A stretch of 64,000 bases of DNA from Chloroflexota bacterium (GCA_016234595.1 JACRBG010000017.1:1-64000), one strand, 5' to 3'; numbered from the stretch's first letter, positions 37,006-45,636 are shown. The notes: generated by a model not told the origin, from the letters alone. Program-made: numbers and translations.

Positions 37006-37044
37006 GACAAAAACGCCGCTTGGAGGGGTGGCTCCAAACGGCGT
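37006..37044 (-). terminator. Intrinsic terminator in the branched-chain operon leader
   Basis: Arms 37032-37044 and 37013-37025 give 12 pairs with one C/A mismatch and a six-base loop, followed on the minus strand by TTTTT. It stands between the Leu/Ile/Val-rich leader frame and the structural genes, the position of an attenuator. Confidence 0.75.
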
Positions 37045-37068
37045 CTCGGTTTACTTAGTTAGGTGACT

Positions 37069-37209
37069 TTAGCTTTGCTCTAGGTTGAGTTGGCTCTGCG
37101 TCACTACCGGACTGCTTGAAGCACGTTTCTCCTCGCTCGTAAGGCTTACAAGTACGAGGAGGCCGGTAATGAGGATAAGGCTAAGGATAGGCAGAGCAAA
37201 TAGCGCCAT
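37069..37209 (-). CDS. Leu/Ile/Val-rich leader peptide, candidate attenuator peptide
   Basis: A 46-codon frame begins ATG 37209 and stops at TAA 37071-37069. Its first 23 residues (MALFALPILSLILITGLL then VLVSL) contain nine Leu, three Ile and two Val; the rest is polar. A good promoter lies 50 bp upstream, and an intrinsic terminator begins 25 bp after the stop. Arms CTCCTCG/CGAGGAG within the RNA (37155-37161 and 37129-37135) form a hairpin across codons 17-27, which a ribosome stalled on Leu/Val codons would affect. The arrangement parallels the ilvL leader of enterobacteria. No strong Shine-Dalgarno is visible. Alternative: a small single-helix membrane protein. Confidence 0.55.
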   Translation of the reverse strand: MALFALPILSLILITGLLVLVSLTSEEKRASSSPVVTQSQLNLEQS

Positions 37210-37258
37210 GATTTGTCTGATTTTTTATTTGTTACATGACTTTAGTGAGCGTGCCATA

Positions 37259-37287
37259 AAGATATTCTCAATCCTTTTTTTCGTCAA
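37259..37287 (-). promoter_or_regulatory. Sigma-70 promoter of the branched-chain operon
   Basis: Minus strand TTGACG, exactly 17 bp, TATCTT. Predicted start near 37252, 43 bp before the leader peptide ATG. Confidence 0.65.
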
Positions 37288-37524
37288 TAGGGGTCAGGTT
37301 ATTTTGCACAATCACCCCCTATGCGACACGCATTCAATTTTAAATCGGAAAGTTGATTCTAATCATTCAGATCAAACAGAGTCTTTCGACTGGCTTTTGT
37401 TCTTAAAGGCAATCCAAGACTTTAGTGAAAATTTTTCATCTAATTTTCGATAAGTGAGAGCCATTCTCCGAACAATTCTCTAACAATTCGGGGCGTATTG
37501 CTTTTGCCCACCTGCTCCCAAACA
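37288..37524. other. Gene-free stretch
   Basis: AT-rich region between the branched-chain promoter and the terminator of the DsbA-like gene. I see no convincing gene, hairpin or repeat in it. Confidence 0.5.
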
Positions 37525-37562
37525 ACAAAAAAGGGGGGCTTTTTGAAGGGCCACCCCTTTTT
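37525..37562 (-). terminator. Intrinsic terminator of DsbA-like lipoprotein gene
   Basis: On the minus strand AAAAGGGG and CCCCTTTT arms (with inner GGC/GCC) are followed by TTTTTTGTT. Confidence 0.75.
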
Positions 37563-37584
37563 AAGGCACAGATTTTACGCCTCT

Positions 37585-38946
37585 TTAACCACCAAATACG
37601 GCATTAGAACTGGTGGATGGCACAGCCGCCGAATCCATTTCTTTCAACAAGGTGTCCAAGGCTGGATAGATATAATACAAGGGGTAACCGCCCTTAAGGT
37701 CTTGTCCACCCGCTGATAGGTATTTCACATCGTCACGGGTCGTCCCAACCAATACATTCGGGGTAGAATTCACTTCGACAGCATCGGCCCACGCAAGATT
37801 ACTGGTGATGATGGCAGCAGTCGCTTCATCCGCAAGGCAAGCGGTCAAGGCTTCTTGGTCAATATCCAATTCAGCGGCTTCAACTACTGCGGCAAGATTT
37901 TCTTCAGTATAGGCATTACGACCCGCCTGATCTTTGCCATAGGCCGCAAAGATGAGGTTGTGCATTGTCCAACCAACACCTAATTTTGCCCCACAAATTT
38001 GATATTTAGCCGCTAATGTTGAAGCTGGGCCACCCACAAAGTCTAAGACAGCCAGCGTAAATTGAGCTTTCCCTGTGACCACATAATCCTGCACCAACCG
38101 ATCCATCGTGCCTGTATATTCAAAGCAGTGTGGGCACGAGAAATCCATGAACTCGGCAACCCATAGCGGGGCTTCGGGATCGCCAACGGTCATTAGGCCT
38201 GTGGCTTCGATGCTGGCCTGCATTTGCTCATTCAGGGCAGCTTCGTCCAGTTCAAGGGGGGCAATAATGGCACTGGCAATGATTTCATCCATTACTGGAC
38301 TCCATGTATCCCATTCTTCAGTTGCCGCAATTTCACCCACCAACATAACCTGACCTTCAGGGTATGGAATCGCGACAAAACGGCTGCTATTGGCGTCATT
38401 AGTGGTTTCGAAGCCAACCCCTTCGATACCGCCAAAAATAATGTCCGACAGCGTCACATTATCCGCCGCCGTTAATTCTTCCATAAATTCGCGGAACGTT
38501 TTTGATGTATCATAAGCCCCAGCCTGCACCGCTACATACGGGCCATGACCCGATTCATCCGCTGGCCCTGCAATGACAAAAACAAATGGGGCGTCCGTCA
38601 AAATCCCCTGCCAGCCAGCCGGATAGGTCATTTCGAGACCCCATTCATGCCACGTCCATACACCACCTTCGGATGTTTGGGCCGGGTCGCCAGCCGTATC
38701 ACCAACTTCGTTCGAAGTTTGCTCAGTTACAGCCGTTGGGGCTTCGGTTGGGTCAGCAACATCAGGAACCGATACTTCTGTAGCGGCCTCAGTTACCTCA
38801 GCCGTTGCGGTAGCAGCAGTATCCACCTTGTTATCCGACTTCTCATCTTTTTTAGAATCACTGCACGCCGCTAACAGCATGAGCAACGCCATCAACAGGC
38901 CTGTACCACTCAGTTTCATTAAACCACGTATTCTAAAACCGTTCAC
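37585..38946 (-). CDS. Lipoprotein with P-x-W domain and DsbA-like thioredoxin domain
   Basis: 453 residues, GTG start with GGAGG 5 bp upstream. The N-terminus ends MLLAAC, lipidated at Cys28, then an acidic Ala/Thr/Glu linker to about 95. Residues 97-230 are one copy of the secreted domain found in three copies at 5223 (VWTWHEWGLEMTYPAGW). Residues 255-435 are a DsbA/DSBA-like thioredoxin fold with Cys271-Pro-His-Cys274 in EFMDFSCPHC, the motif of oxidising DsbA, and cis-Pro in STPNVLVG. Likely an envelope thiol oxidoreductase or disulfide former. The next gene upstream (38973) has two copies of the same P-x-W domain and is probably cotranscribed. Confidence 0.85.
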   Translation of the reverse strand: MNGFRIRGLMKLSGTGLLMALLMLLAACSDSKKDEKSDNKVDTAATATAEVTEAATEVSVPDVADPTEAPTAVTEQTSNEVGDTAGDPAQTSEGGVWTWHEWGLEMTYPAGWQGILTDAPFVFVIAGPADESGHGPYVAVQAGAYDTSKTFREFMEELTAADNVTLSDIIFGGIEGVGFETTNDANSSRFVAIPYPEGQVMLVGEIAATEEWDTWSPVMDEIIASAIIAPLELDEAALNEQMQASIEATGLMTVGDPEAPLWVAEFMDFSCPHCFEYTGTMDRLVQDYVVTGKAQFTLAVLDFVGGPASTLAAKYQICGAKLGVGWTMHNLIFAAYGKDQAGRNAYTEENLAAVVEAAELDIDQEALTACLADEATAAIITSNLAWADAVEVNSTPNVLVGTTRDDVKYLSAGGQDLKGGYPLYYIYPALDTLLKEMDSAAVPSTSSNAVFGG

Positions 38947-38972
38947 GCCAACCTCCGCATTGATGTTGAAAA

Positions 38973-40025
38973 CTATTGAGCCATCCCAAACGGGCCATTC
39001 GTGTCACCCGCAATGAAATCCTCTAAGGTCAAAGGAGCTATCTGTTCATTATACACGGTCAAATTCAATGCCCCATCAATCCAGACTCTGGCAGTGGGCC
39101 ATGCTTCTATCGTTGCCCCACCACCCATCAGCAAAGCGCTATCCCCATTAACCACCGCAACAAGAAGTAAACTTATCCCCTCCACTTCAATTTGGGTTAA
39201 GGCCGCTGGCAATCCATCCCCCCATTCAAATTCAGTGATATTCGAGAGGGTCTGTCCGGTGAAACTTTCCAAAATTTGGCGTGGGGCTTGGGCATCAGCA
39301 GGGTCAATACCAATGCCACTGGGGACTAATAATTGTGCCCGAATGAAAGGGGGGGCATCCTTTAAATCACCTTCTAAGATAGCCTCAGCCTTGGGTTGCT
39401 CACTACTAGCAACAACCACTTGCCCGTTCGCGGCGGTGTGCCAATCGTCAGGATAATCAAAAGCAACCGTCCCGCCCGCAAATTCTAGCGAAGCCGTCTC
39501 GCTCAAAAACTGGATTGAGGACAACATGACTTGTAGACGGGGTTCAAATTCAGCCCACGTCTCGGTTGGTGCAACAGCTACCACTAAATGAGCTTGGTTA
39601 ATGGATGGCGACTTAAAGGCCACGGCCTCAACTGTTTGACCCGTCGCAGTATCTTCAAATTGGGCAACGATGCCACTTACACCACCTACCACCATTGGTG
39701 AAGTCGTCTGATCAGGAAAAATGAGCAAGAGTAAGTCGGTGGGGGAAATCGTCCCTACTTGCGGATAGTGCAAAAAAGTTAGGGCGGGCACGCCGGGGAC
39801 ATCACCTTTACTGGCCTTATCTAATCCATCGGCTGTACTAACTAATAAAGGATTGCCTTGATAATCACCCTGAACCCAATCGGCGGGGTATTGCATAATC
39901 AACCCAGCACTACGCCAAGCAAAAGTTCGCATTGCTGTTAAATCTTGGGCGTGGACAGGCTGATTCATTCCCAAAATCAAGCTAAATAACATCACCAGTA
40001 TCAATCGTTTACGACCAGAGTGCAT
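38973..40025 (-). CDS. Secreted protein with two P-x-W domains
   Basis: 350 residues. Signal peptide of about 26 residues (hydrophobic 8-20, cleavage near VHAQ). Two related domains start about 34 (FAWRSAGLIMQYPADW) and 181 (FAGGTVAFDYPDDW), each followed by a strand-rich part, an ETWAEFEPRLQVML-type helix and a short tail. They resemble the domains at 5223 and in the DsbA-like lipoprotein, 26 bp downstream. GGAGGAG precedes ATG. Function unknown. Confidence 0.7.
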   Translation of the reverse strand: MHSGRKRLILVMLFSLILGMNQPVHAQDLTAMRTFAWRSAGLIMQYPADWVQGDYQGNPLLVSTADGLDKASKGDVPGVPALTFLHYPQVGTISPTDLLLLIFPDQTTSPMVVGGVSGIVAQFEDTATGQTVEAVAFKSPSINQAHLVVAVAPTETWAEFEPRLQVMLSSIQFLSETASLEFAGGTVAFDYPDDWHTAANGQVVVASSEQPKAEAILEGDLKDAPPFIRAQLLVPSGIGIDPADAQAPRQILESFTGQTLSNITEFEWGDGLPAALTQIEVEGISLLLVAVVNGDSALLMGGGATIEAWPTARVWIDGALNLTVYNEQIAPLTLEDFIAGDTNGPFGMAQ

Positions 40026-40186
40026 CTACAAATCTCCTCCCGAAATTGTTGAGCCGTTCCAGTGTAACGCGAGTTCTTATAAATCGAAACTGATGGTAAG
40101 CCTGTTTTGCTATTGGCGGACGGACGGAATAGAATTTCAAAATATGTTATGCTTGAGGCAAACTGTGAAAATTTTGGAGGAGCCGG

Positions 40187-42451
40187 ATGGAAAGACCACA
40201 ATTCGAGCGTTCAATTTATTATTCCCGACGACGTGTCATCTGGCTGTGGTCGGTCACTTTGTTGATAGTTCTGTCCGTCGCATTGGTGGCAGGCGGTCAT
40301 GCACTCGCAGGGCCAACCAACCGCCAATCGGCCACTATTTTAAAAATCGGCTACATCGGTCGGGCTGACAGCGATTTGGCACGTGGGCTTGATCTTGCCA
40401 TCCGCCAAATTAACGAAAGCGGTGGCAGCACTGGCCCCGACAATACCACTTATATCTATGAGTTGGTGGTAGCTGAAGTCCAACCAGAAGAAACCGAGGC
40501 CATCCCCGAAGTGCTGCAAGCCTTAACGAGTGCGGGGGTAGTTGCCATTTTTGGCCCCGACACCAATGATTTGACCCTGCCTAATGTGCAAGCCCTTTCC
40601 GCAGCCAGCGTGCCAATTTTGACTGGGGCCACCAGTGAAACCTTGTACAATGCGGATACCGGCAGCAATATCTTCCGTATTGTTGCCCCCGAAAGCACCT
40701 ATAGCAGCGCCATCGCTTCCTATCTTGTGGAAACGCTAGGGGTACAAAACGTGGTGCTGATTCAGACCGATTTGGCATGGGCCGAAGGCGTGGTTAGCCT
40801 AAGCAATGTCCTCGGTCAATTGGGTGCCCAAATTGTTGCGACGATTCAGTTGCCTGACAGCACTGATTTACCCAATCAAATTCGCACCTTAGCAGAACTA
40901 GATGCTGATGCCGTCATTGTGTATGGCCCATCGCAAGATGCCTACACCGTTTTTACCCAATTACAATCGAACAATTGGCAAGGCAGTTTTGTCTATCGCA
41001 GTGCCCAGCAAGCCGCATTAGAAAGCAATCTATTTGATGATGAGCGCAGTGTTGGCATACTTGGCGTAGATAGCTGGTCGTTTGGGGCAAATGATGCCCT
41101 CGGCAGCACTTTTACCATCCAATATGTGACTCAGTATGGCAGCATACCGGGGCCATTGGCGGTCGCTGGCTATGACAGCATCTTCGCGCTAGATTCAGTA
41201 GTACGAGTGTTCGGAACCGATGCAGCGGCTGTCCGAGCAGGATTAACCCAGCTAGATATTGAACGTTTAGTGCGTGGCCCAGCCGACCCAATTGTGACCG
41301 ATTCACGCGACCTTTCACAAACGGCCATCATCTATGAACTCACCGGCAGTGGGGGCGTGCAAGCCATTGCAGCCTATGACGATGGCGCACTACGTGAAGA
41401 CTCTGGCTTTGGCGCCGAAATCGCTGGGGTCGTTCCCGGTGGTGAAGGCAACCCGCAAGCCACTGCCACATTATTACCAACGGCGACCTCTTTGGCAGGC
41501 ACCGCTACACCAAGTGTTGTAACCGCCACCGTCACCGAACCAACCTTAAATGTTCGCAGCGGGCCGGGAACCAATTACAGCATTGTTGGCAAATTAAATG
41601 AAGGTGACCAAGTCCCAGTGATTGGTCGAAATAACGACTTCACATGGCTAGTCATTCAATATCGTGGGCAAGTAGCATGGGTAACATCGCAATATGTCAG
41701 CATTTTTGACCCCGGCAACCTGCAATTAGCCCTGCCGATTGTAGCCCCGCCTGCTACCCCTACCCCATCAGCTACCACCGTGCAAGCGGAGCCGGATATT
41801 ATCATTACCAATGCAGCCCTAGCGCCAGCGTCGCCCGTTCCGACCAATGTCTTGTTTTCCGTCACCGTCACGCTTAAAAATCAAGGTGGTTCGGCGGCAG
41901 GGACATTTGCCGTTGCGACAACCTTCCTCCCCGGCAACATTTATTCAGCCCAAAACCTGCCCGCTGGCTTGGCTCCCGGTCAAACAACAACCGTTACCCT
42001 CTCAACAACATTTAGCGCGACGGGTAATGTCAATAATCTATCCATTGTGGCGGATTTGAATAACGAAGTCGCCGAGGGGGCAGTTGGCGAAACCAATAAT
42101 CTCTTTAGCATCTCCTACAAAGTGGATCACTCCATACAGTTTGAGCAGGCACGTAACTACCCCGGCCCAGCCAATGATGACCTTTCCGCCAATGGGACAC
42201 AGGACATTAGTTGGGACGGCACAAACCTCATCGCCATTAATGGGGCACTCATCGGGCTATTCTCGACCGATAACTACTCGACGGCTCATTTTGACGGCGC
42301 AGTAGCCACCGCGACTAGCACCACTTTCGCCAATCCGCCAGCCGGAGCAACCATTGCTTTCCGTTCAGATGATGGGCGTTATGGGGTCATTCGGATTGAT
42401 GGGCGCAGTGGCTCGCAAATCAACTTTACCTACCGTATCTACATCCCGTGA
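40187..42451 (+). CDS. Periplasmic-binding-type (LivJ-like) protein fused to SH3b and CARDB domains
   Basis: 754 residues. A signal anchor at about 17-37 is followed by a type-1 periplasmic binding fold (about 48-400; IGYIGRADSDLARGLDLAIRQINES, VVAIFGPDTNDLTLP, SVPILTGATSETL, the LivJ/amide-binding pattern). A Thr-rich linker leads to a bacterial SH3 domain (about 445-505, LNVRSGPGTNYSIVG ... VAWVTSQYV). A CARDB-like beta domain follows (about 535-640, ITNAALAPASPVPTNVLFSV), then a C-terminal beta-rich part. No transporter genes adjoin. The fusion suggests a wall-attached sensor or receptor rather than a transporter component. GGAGGAG precedes ATG. Confidence 0.85.
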   Translation: MERPQFERSIYYSRRRVIWLWSVTLLIVLSVALVAGGHALAGPTNRQSATILKIGYIGRADSDLARGLDLAIRQINESGGSTGPDNTTYIYELVVAEVQPEETEAIPEVLQALTSAGVVAIFGPDTNDLTLPNVQALSAASVPILTGATSETLYNADTGSNIFRIVAPESTYSSAIASYLVETLGVQNVVLIQTDLAWAEGVVSLSNVLGQLGAQIVATIQLPDSTDLPNQIRTLAELDADAVIVYGPSQDAYTVFTQLQSNNWQGSFVYRSAQQAALESNLFDDERSVGILGVDSWSFGANDALGSTFTIQYVTQYGSIPGPLAVAGYDSIFALDSVVRVFGTDAAAVRAGLTQLDIERLVRGPADPIVTDSRDLSQTAIIYELTGSGGVQAIAAYDDGALREDSGFGAEIAGVVPGGEGNPQATATLLPTATSLAGTATPSVVTATVTEPTLNVRSGPGTNYSIVGKLNEGDQVPVIGRNNDFTWLVIQYRGQVAWVTSQYVSIFDPGNLQLALPIVAPPATPTPSATTVQAEPDIIITNAALAPASPVPTNVLFSVTVTLKNQGGSAAGTFAVATTFLPGNIYSAQNLPAGLAPGQTTTVTLSTTFSATGNVNNLSIVADLNNEVAEGAVGETNNLFSISYKVDHSIQFEQARNYPGPANDDLSANGTQDISWDGTNLIAINGALIGLFSTDNYSTAHFDGAVATATSTTFANPPAGATIAFRSDDGRYGVIRIDGRSGSQINFTYRIYIP

Positions 42452-42458
42452 TCATTTT

Positions 42459-42490
42459 GGGATGGGTCTCTAGGGCTCATCCCTCTTTTT
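42459..42490 (+). terminator. Intrinsic terminator
   Basis: GGGATGGG/CTCATCCC (42459-42466, 42476-42483, one G-U) then TCTTTTT. Confidence 0.75.
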
Positions 42491-42523
42491 AGAAGCAAAA
42501 CCAGTTGATAGGGGAATGGTGGG

Positions 42524-43156
42524 GTGCCAGAAATTCTCGAAGAACATTATCAAGAAAACGGCTTTGAATTGGTGATTTATCGCCAACGTCAACCAGACTC
42601 CTATCGCACCTGTCAGCAATGCGGACGCCATCTATTTCATGTCGCCAGTGTGTTTGACGAATGGGGCGAGGCCCAATCAGCCACCACTCTGTATCACTAT
42701 TGTAAACACTGCAAAACGATTGAACAGCATGTCACTCGTCAGCAGCCGTCCGGGGCTAATGTCCAACAAAATGTGTTCAGCCGTGCGCCCTATAGTTTGC
42801 TGGTCGAACTTTTGGCAACAGCCCGTCATCAAAATGGTCGTGGCGTGACTGTTCTAACCATTAATCGTCATTGGTGGTCGGCGTGGCGCTATCGTTTGGT
42901 AATGGGCACTTTGTTGGGGCCAGATACCCCGCGTGTTCGACCATTGAGTATTCCGGGTAAGTCAAGCAACACGCTGGTGGATCAAGAAACCCGCAGTATC
43001 ACGCCTATCCCGCGCTATAACCCACAGCAGGTTGAGCATAACCCATTTAAGTCAAGGCGCGTTAAACGGCCTGATGAGGTTGTGGGAAATGGGGAAACAA
43101 CAGAAATACCGCCGGATAGTTTGGGGGGTCCCAATTCCGTCGAAGATGAGGTTTAG
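42524..43156 (+). CDS. Protein with zinc-ribbon-like cysteines, unknown function
   Basis: 210 residues from GTG 42524, preceded by GGGGAA. Residues 28-70 contain CQQCGRH and, about 35 residues later, CKHCK, a plausible CxxC...CxxC zinc site. The rest has a mixed middle (LLVELLATARHQNGRGV) and a basic, probably disordered C-terminus from about 150. No family recognised. It ends before a hairpin shared with the convergent small gene. Confidence 0.55.
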   Translation: MPEILEEHYQENGFELVIYRQRQPDSYRTCQQCGRHLFHVASVFDEWGEAQSATTLYHYCKHCKTIEQHVTRQQPSGANVQQNVFSRAPYSLLVELLATARHQNGRGVTVLTINRHWWSAWRYRLVMGTLLGPDTPRVRPLSIPGKSSNTLVDQETRSITPIPRYNPQQVEHNPFKSRRVKRPDEVVGNGETTEIPPDSLGGPNSVEDEV

Positions 43157-43168
43157 AAAATTTGAGTT

Positions 43169-43194
43169 AGGGCAGGCTCTGTTCAACCTGCCCT
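43169..43194. terminator. Convergent-gene hairpin
   Basis: AGGGCAGG/CCTGCCCT (43169-43176, 43187-43194), perfect 8 bp, between two convergent stops; short T tracts only. Confidence 0.5.
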
Positions 43195-43207
43195 TGCCAA
43201 GTCGCGC

Positions 43208-43516
43208 CTATTGGATGTCGACCTTGACCTTAGTTTCGTTGGGGGCTTCTTCGCCTTCCGCCGATTTTTGATCGCGCTGACGCTGCATCATCTGGTCAAT
43301 ATCCGCTTTGGCGGCATCAAACAGCGATTTGAAGGACTCCATAAACGACTGGCTGGCCCGACGGGTGTGGTCGCGGAAATCGGGCGGCAGCAACGATTCG
43401 ACTGCTTTGCCAAATTCCTCGAAGGCCAAACGTTGATGATGGAAAAACGCCTTCACAGGGTCTTCAGGAGTATCCTGATTTTGGCGGACTTCTTCTTGTT
43501 GGTTCTGATCGGTCAT
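43208..43516 (-). CDS. Small helical charged protein, unknown function
   Basis: 102 residues. Largely alpha-helical in pattern (DPVKAFFHHQRLAFEEFGKAV; MESFKSLFDAAKADIDQMMQ), with acidic ends, no signal or membrane segment. GAGGAG/GAGGG precede ATG. I do not recognise it. An AT-rich palindrome ATAAC-TTC-GTTAT lies about 40 bp upstream (43558-43570). Confidence 0.5.
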   Translation of the reverse strand: MTDQNQQEEVRQNQDTPEDPVKAFFHHQRLAFEEFGKAVESLLPPDFRDHTRRASQSFMESFKSLFDAAKADIDQMMQRQRDQKSAEGEEAPNETKVKVDIQ

Positions 43517-43660
43517 CGTCCCTCACTCCTCACATTCGTTGAATTTTGAAGTTGGATAACTTCGTTATTGACGATACACAAGTCCACAAACGCATTCCTG
43601 CGTCTCTATACCTCTGTACGCAGACGCTATCAAAAAGTTGCGTCCTGCCTTTCAAGGTTT

Positions 43661-44683
43661 TCAATAGCCTTTGGCCCGATCTACCACGTTTAACAAAGGG
43701 CGTTTTTCAACATAGCGACGTAGATTTTCTTCAAACACGCGCACCGCCCTTTCATCATAAGTCACTGTATTGCCAGAAATATGCGGGCTAATGATAAAGT
43801 TTGGGGCTTTCCAGAGAGGACTTTCGGCTGGAAGGGGCTCTTCGGCAAAAACATCAAAGGCCCCACCTGCAATCCGCCCTTCTTGCAACGCCAAAAGGAG
43901 CGCCGCCTCATCCACAATGCCCCCTCGCCCTACGTTAATTAGATAGGCTGTTGGTTTCATGGCATTGATGACGTTTTCGTCTACACTGTTACGGGTAGAT
44001 TCAGTCAACGGCAATGTAATCACTACAAAATCACAATCTTTGACCATAAAGGCGGTGGCTTGTGGTGGATAGAGACGGTCAAAGAGTTCACCATCAGGGT
44101 CGCCCGTTCCTTCAAGGGTATAACCATCATCGGCGGTTTCACGCACATTAAACTTGGTCGCCAAAACCTCGGCCCCAAATGTTTTACATAAACGGGCCAC
44201 CTCTCGGCCTAAACTGCCATACCCTAGGATGCCAACCGTCGAATTTCGTAATTCTTGGGGCAGGAACAAGCTATAGCGTTTTTCCGACCACTCAGCCTTG
44301 AGTTGATACTTCAACATTAGGGGGATACGATGGCCTAATGCCAAAATCATGCCCAGAACATATTCCCCCATTTGGGTTGCATGGATACCGCTCGTGGTGG
44401 TTAGGGCGATATGAGGGTTCGCTTCAAAAAATGGTTGGGGCAGGAGATTATCAACCCCTGCCGAATGACTTTGAATCCACTTTAGGCGTGTTTCCGTTTT
44501 AGGGGTGGGTAGCGCCCCAGAGGTATACAGAATATCCACATCTTTCCACAGCTTACTCGGCACTTCCGACCCCAGTTTGGCAGGGTGGACGTGCAACCGA
44601 AGCTGGGGGGATACATTTTCCAATCTTTCCAGCATAGCATCCGACAACTTGACGGTAATCAATACGTGTAGAGGCTCAATCAT
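43661..44683 (-). CDS. D-isomer-specific 2-hydroxyacid dehydrogenase
   Basis: 340 residues. Seen: NAD-binding GYGSLGREVARL; a catalytic Arg in INVGRGGIVDEAAL; Glu in FDVFAEEPLPAESPLW; and His in PHISGNT. All three catalytic residues are present. The N-terminal part (PLHVLITVKLSDAML) forms the substrate domain. The substrate is unknown; this subfamily includes glyoxylate/hydroxypyruvate reductase-like and phosphoglycerate dehydrogenase-like enzymes. AGGGTGAG precedes ATG, and it follows the CAP-protein gene by 11 bp. Confidence 0.85.
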   Translation of the reverse strand: MIEPLHVLITVKLSDAMLERLENVSPQLRLHVHPAKLGSEVPSKLWKDVDILYTSGALPTPKTETRLKWIQSHSAGVDNLLPQPFFEANPHIALTTTSGIHATQMGEYVLGMILALGHRIPLMLKYQLKAEWSEKRYSLFLPQELRNSTVGILGYGSLGREVARLCKTFGAEVLATKFNVRETADDGYTLEGTGDPDGELFDRLYPPQATAFMVKDCDFVVITLPLTESTRNSVDENVINAMKPTAYLINVGRGGIVDEAALLLALQEGRIAGGAFDVFAEEPLPAESPLWKAPNFIISPHISGNTVTYDERAVRVFEENLRRYVEKRPLLNVVDRAKGY

Positions 44684-44694
44684 GATTTCTCACC

Positions 44695-45636
44695 CTAAAT
44701 TTTGCGGTGCGGTTTACGGAAAAAAAGCGAATAGACTCCGACCCCAATCAACATTACCTGTCCCACCAAAAATATCGGCAGTAGCTTTCGAGCATTAAAG
44801 CCCTTTGATAGTGCAGGCTTGGCCGAAGGTGATGATGGAGGGCTTGTACTGACAGGAGCCATCGCTACTGCCTGAGTTGCCGATGGTAACATTGCCACGA
44901 CTTGAGCAGTCGGCAAGTGAATACCCGTCGAGGTCGGTGGCGGGATCGTATGGGTGGGCGACGGTGTCCATGTAAACGTGGGTGTCCATGTAATGGTTGG
45001 TGTCGCGGTGGGAATGGTCGGCGATGGTGTAAAAGTCAGCGTGGGGGGACGCGGTGTAGGAGGGGGCGCGGTTGGGGCCGCAGGTTGGCCCGCTCCACTT
45101 CCCGTATCGTTGGCAGGGACAGGTGCAGCAGGAGGGGCTGTCACATCGCGCCGATAGCCAATGACCAATGCAAAAAACTTGCCATACTCACCCGTCGCCG
45201 CGCCGATGCCAATTTCATTATCGCGTGGGTTGGTCAAGGTGGCGTAATGCACTCCCGAATTAATCCAGAAACTCCATGCATCGGTGGCTTGGGCAATCAG
45301 GCCACCATAGATATTTTCGGCGATCATGCTGCCCGCATAGCCGTTAGCAGTCGCCCGACTCGTTGGGGTCGAACCATTCGCTTGCGTATGGCTAATAATG
45401 CCAGTCGCCGCCAAATATTCGCTTTGTTGTTGGGCCGCCGCCGCTAATTGATCGTTCCAAACATAGGCGTATAATCCCAACCCGCCGCGCAAGCTATTGA
45501 CTTGACCGAATATCCACTGTTGATCTGAACCTTGGGCGGCAGCAGGTGAATATGAAAATCCTAAGATGAGCGATGTGATAATCCCCAACGTTAAAGTCAT
45601 TAAAGATTGTTTAGAAGAGGTCACAGCCGAAATCAA
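44695..45636 (-). CDS. CAP/SCP-domain surface protein with C-terminal membrane anchor
   Basis: 313 residues from TTG 45636, which has GGAGG 12 bp upstream. A signal peptide (hydrophobic about 13-30, cleavage near AAAQ) leads to a CAP (CRISP/antigen 5/PR-1) domain at about 40-165. It has LAAAAQQQSEYLAATGIISHTQANGS, AENIYGG, AWSFWINSGVHYATLTNP and IGIGAATG; the HTQ, AENIYGG and SGVHYATL elements carry the CAP cavity residues. A Pro/Thr stalk follows (about 175-255), then a final helix (about 285-305) and a basic FFRKPHRK tail. Likely displayed on the cell surface; function unknown. Confidence 0.85.
   Translation of the reverse strand: MISAVTSSKQSLMTLTLGIITSLILGFSYSPAAAQGSDQQWIFGQVNSLRGGLGLYAYVWNDQLAAAAQQQSEYLAATGIISHTQANGSTPTSRATANGYAGSMIAENIYGGLIAQATDAWSFWINSGVHYATLTNPRDNEIGIGAATGEYGKFFALVIGYRRDVTAPPAAPVPANDTGSGAGQPAAPTAPPPTPRPPTLTFTPSPTIPTATPTITWTPTFTWTPSPTHTIPPPTSTGIHLPTAQVVAMLPSATQAVAMAPVSTSPPSSPSAKPALSKGFNARKLLPIFLVGQVMLIGVGVYSLFFRKPHRKI

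Noticed and set aside
36640-37287. T-box riboswitch for the branched-chain operon
   Set aside because: No TGGNACCGCG-type antiterminator bulge or Stem I pattern was found; the leader-peptide model fits better.
43558-43570. ATAACTTCGTTAT, close to a loxP arm
   Set aside because: It is only a 13-bp palindrome. The real loxP arm is ATAACTTCGTATA with an inverted partner 8 bp away; neither the arm end nor the partner is here.
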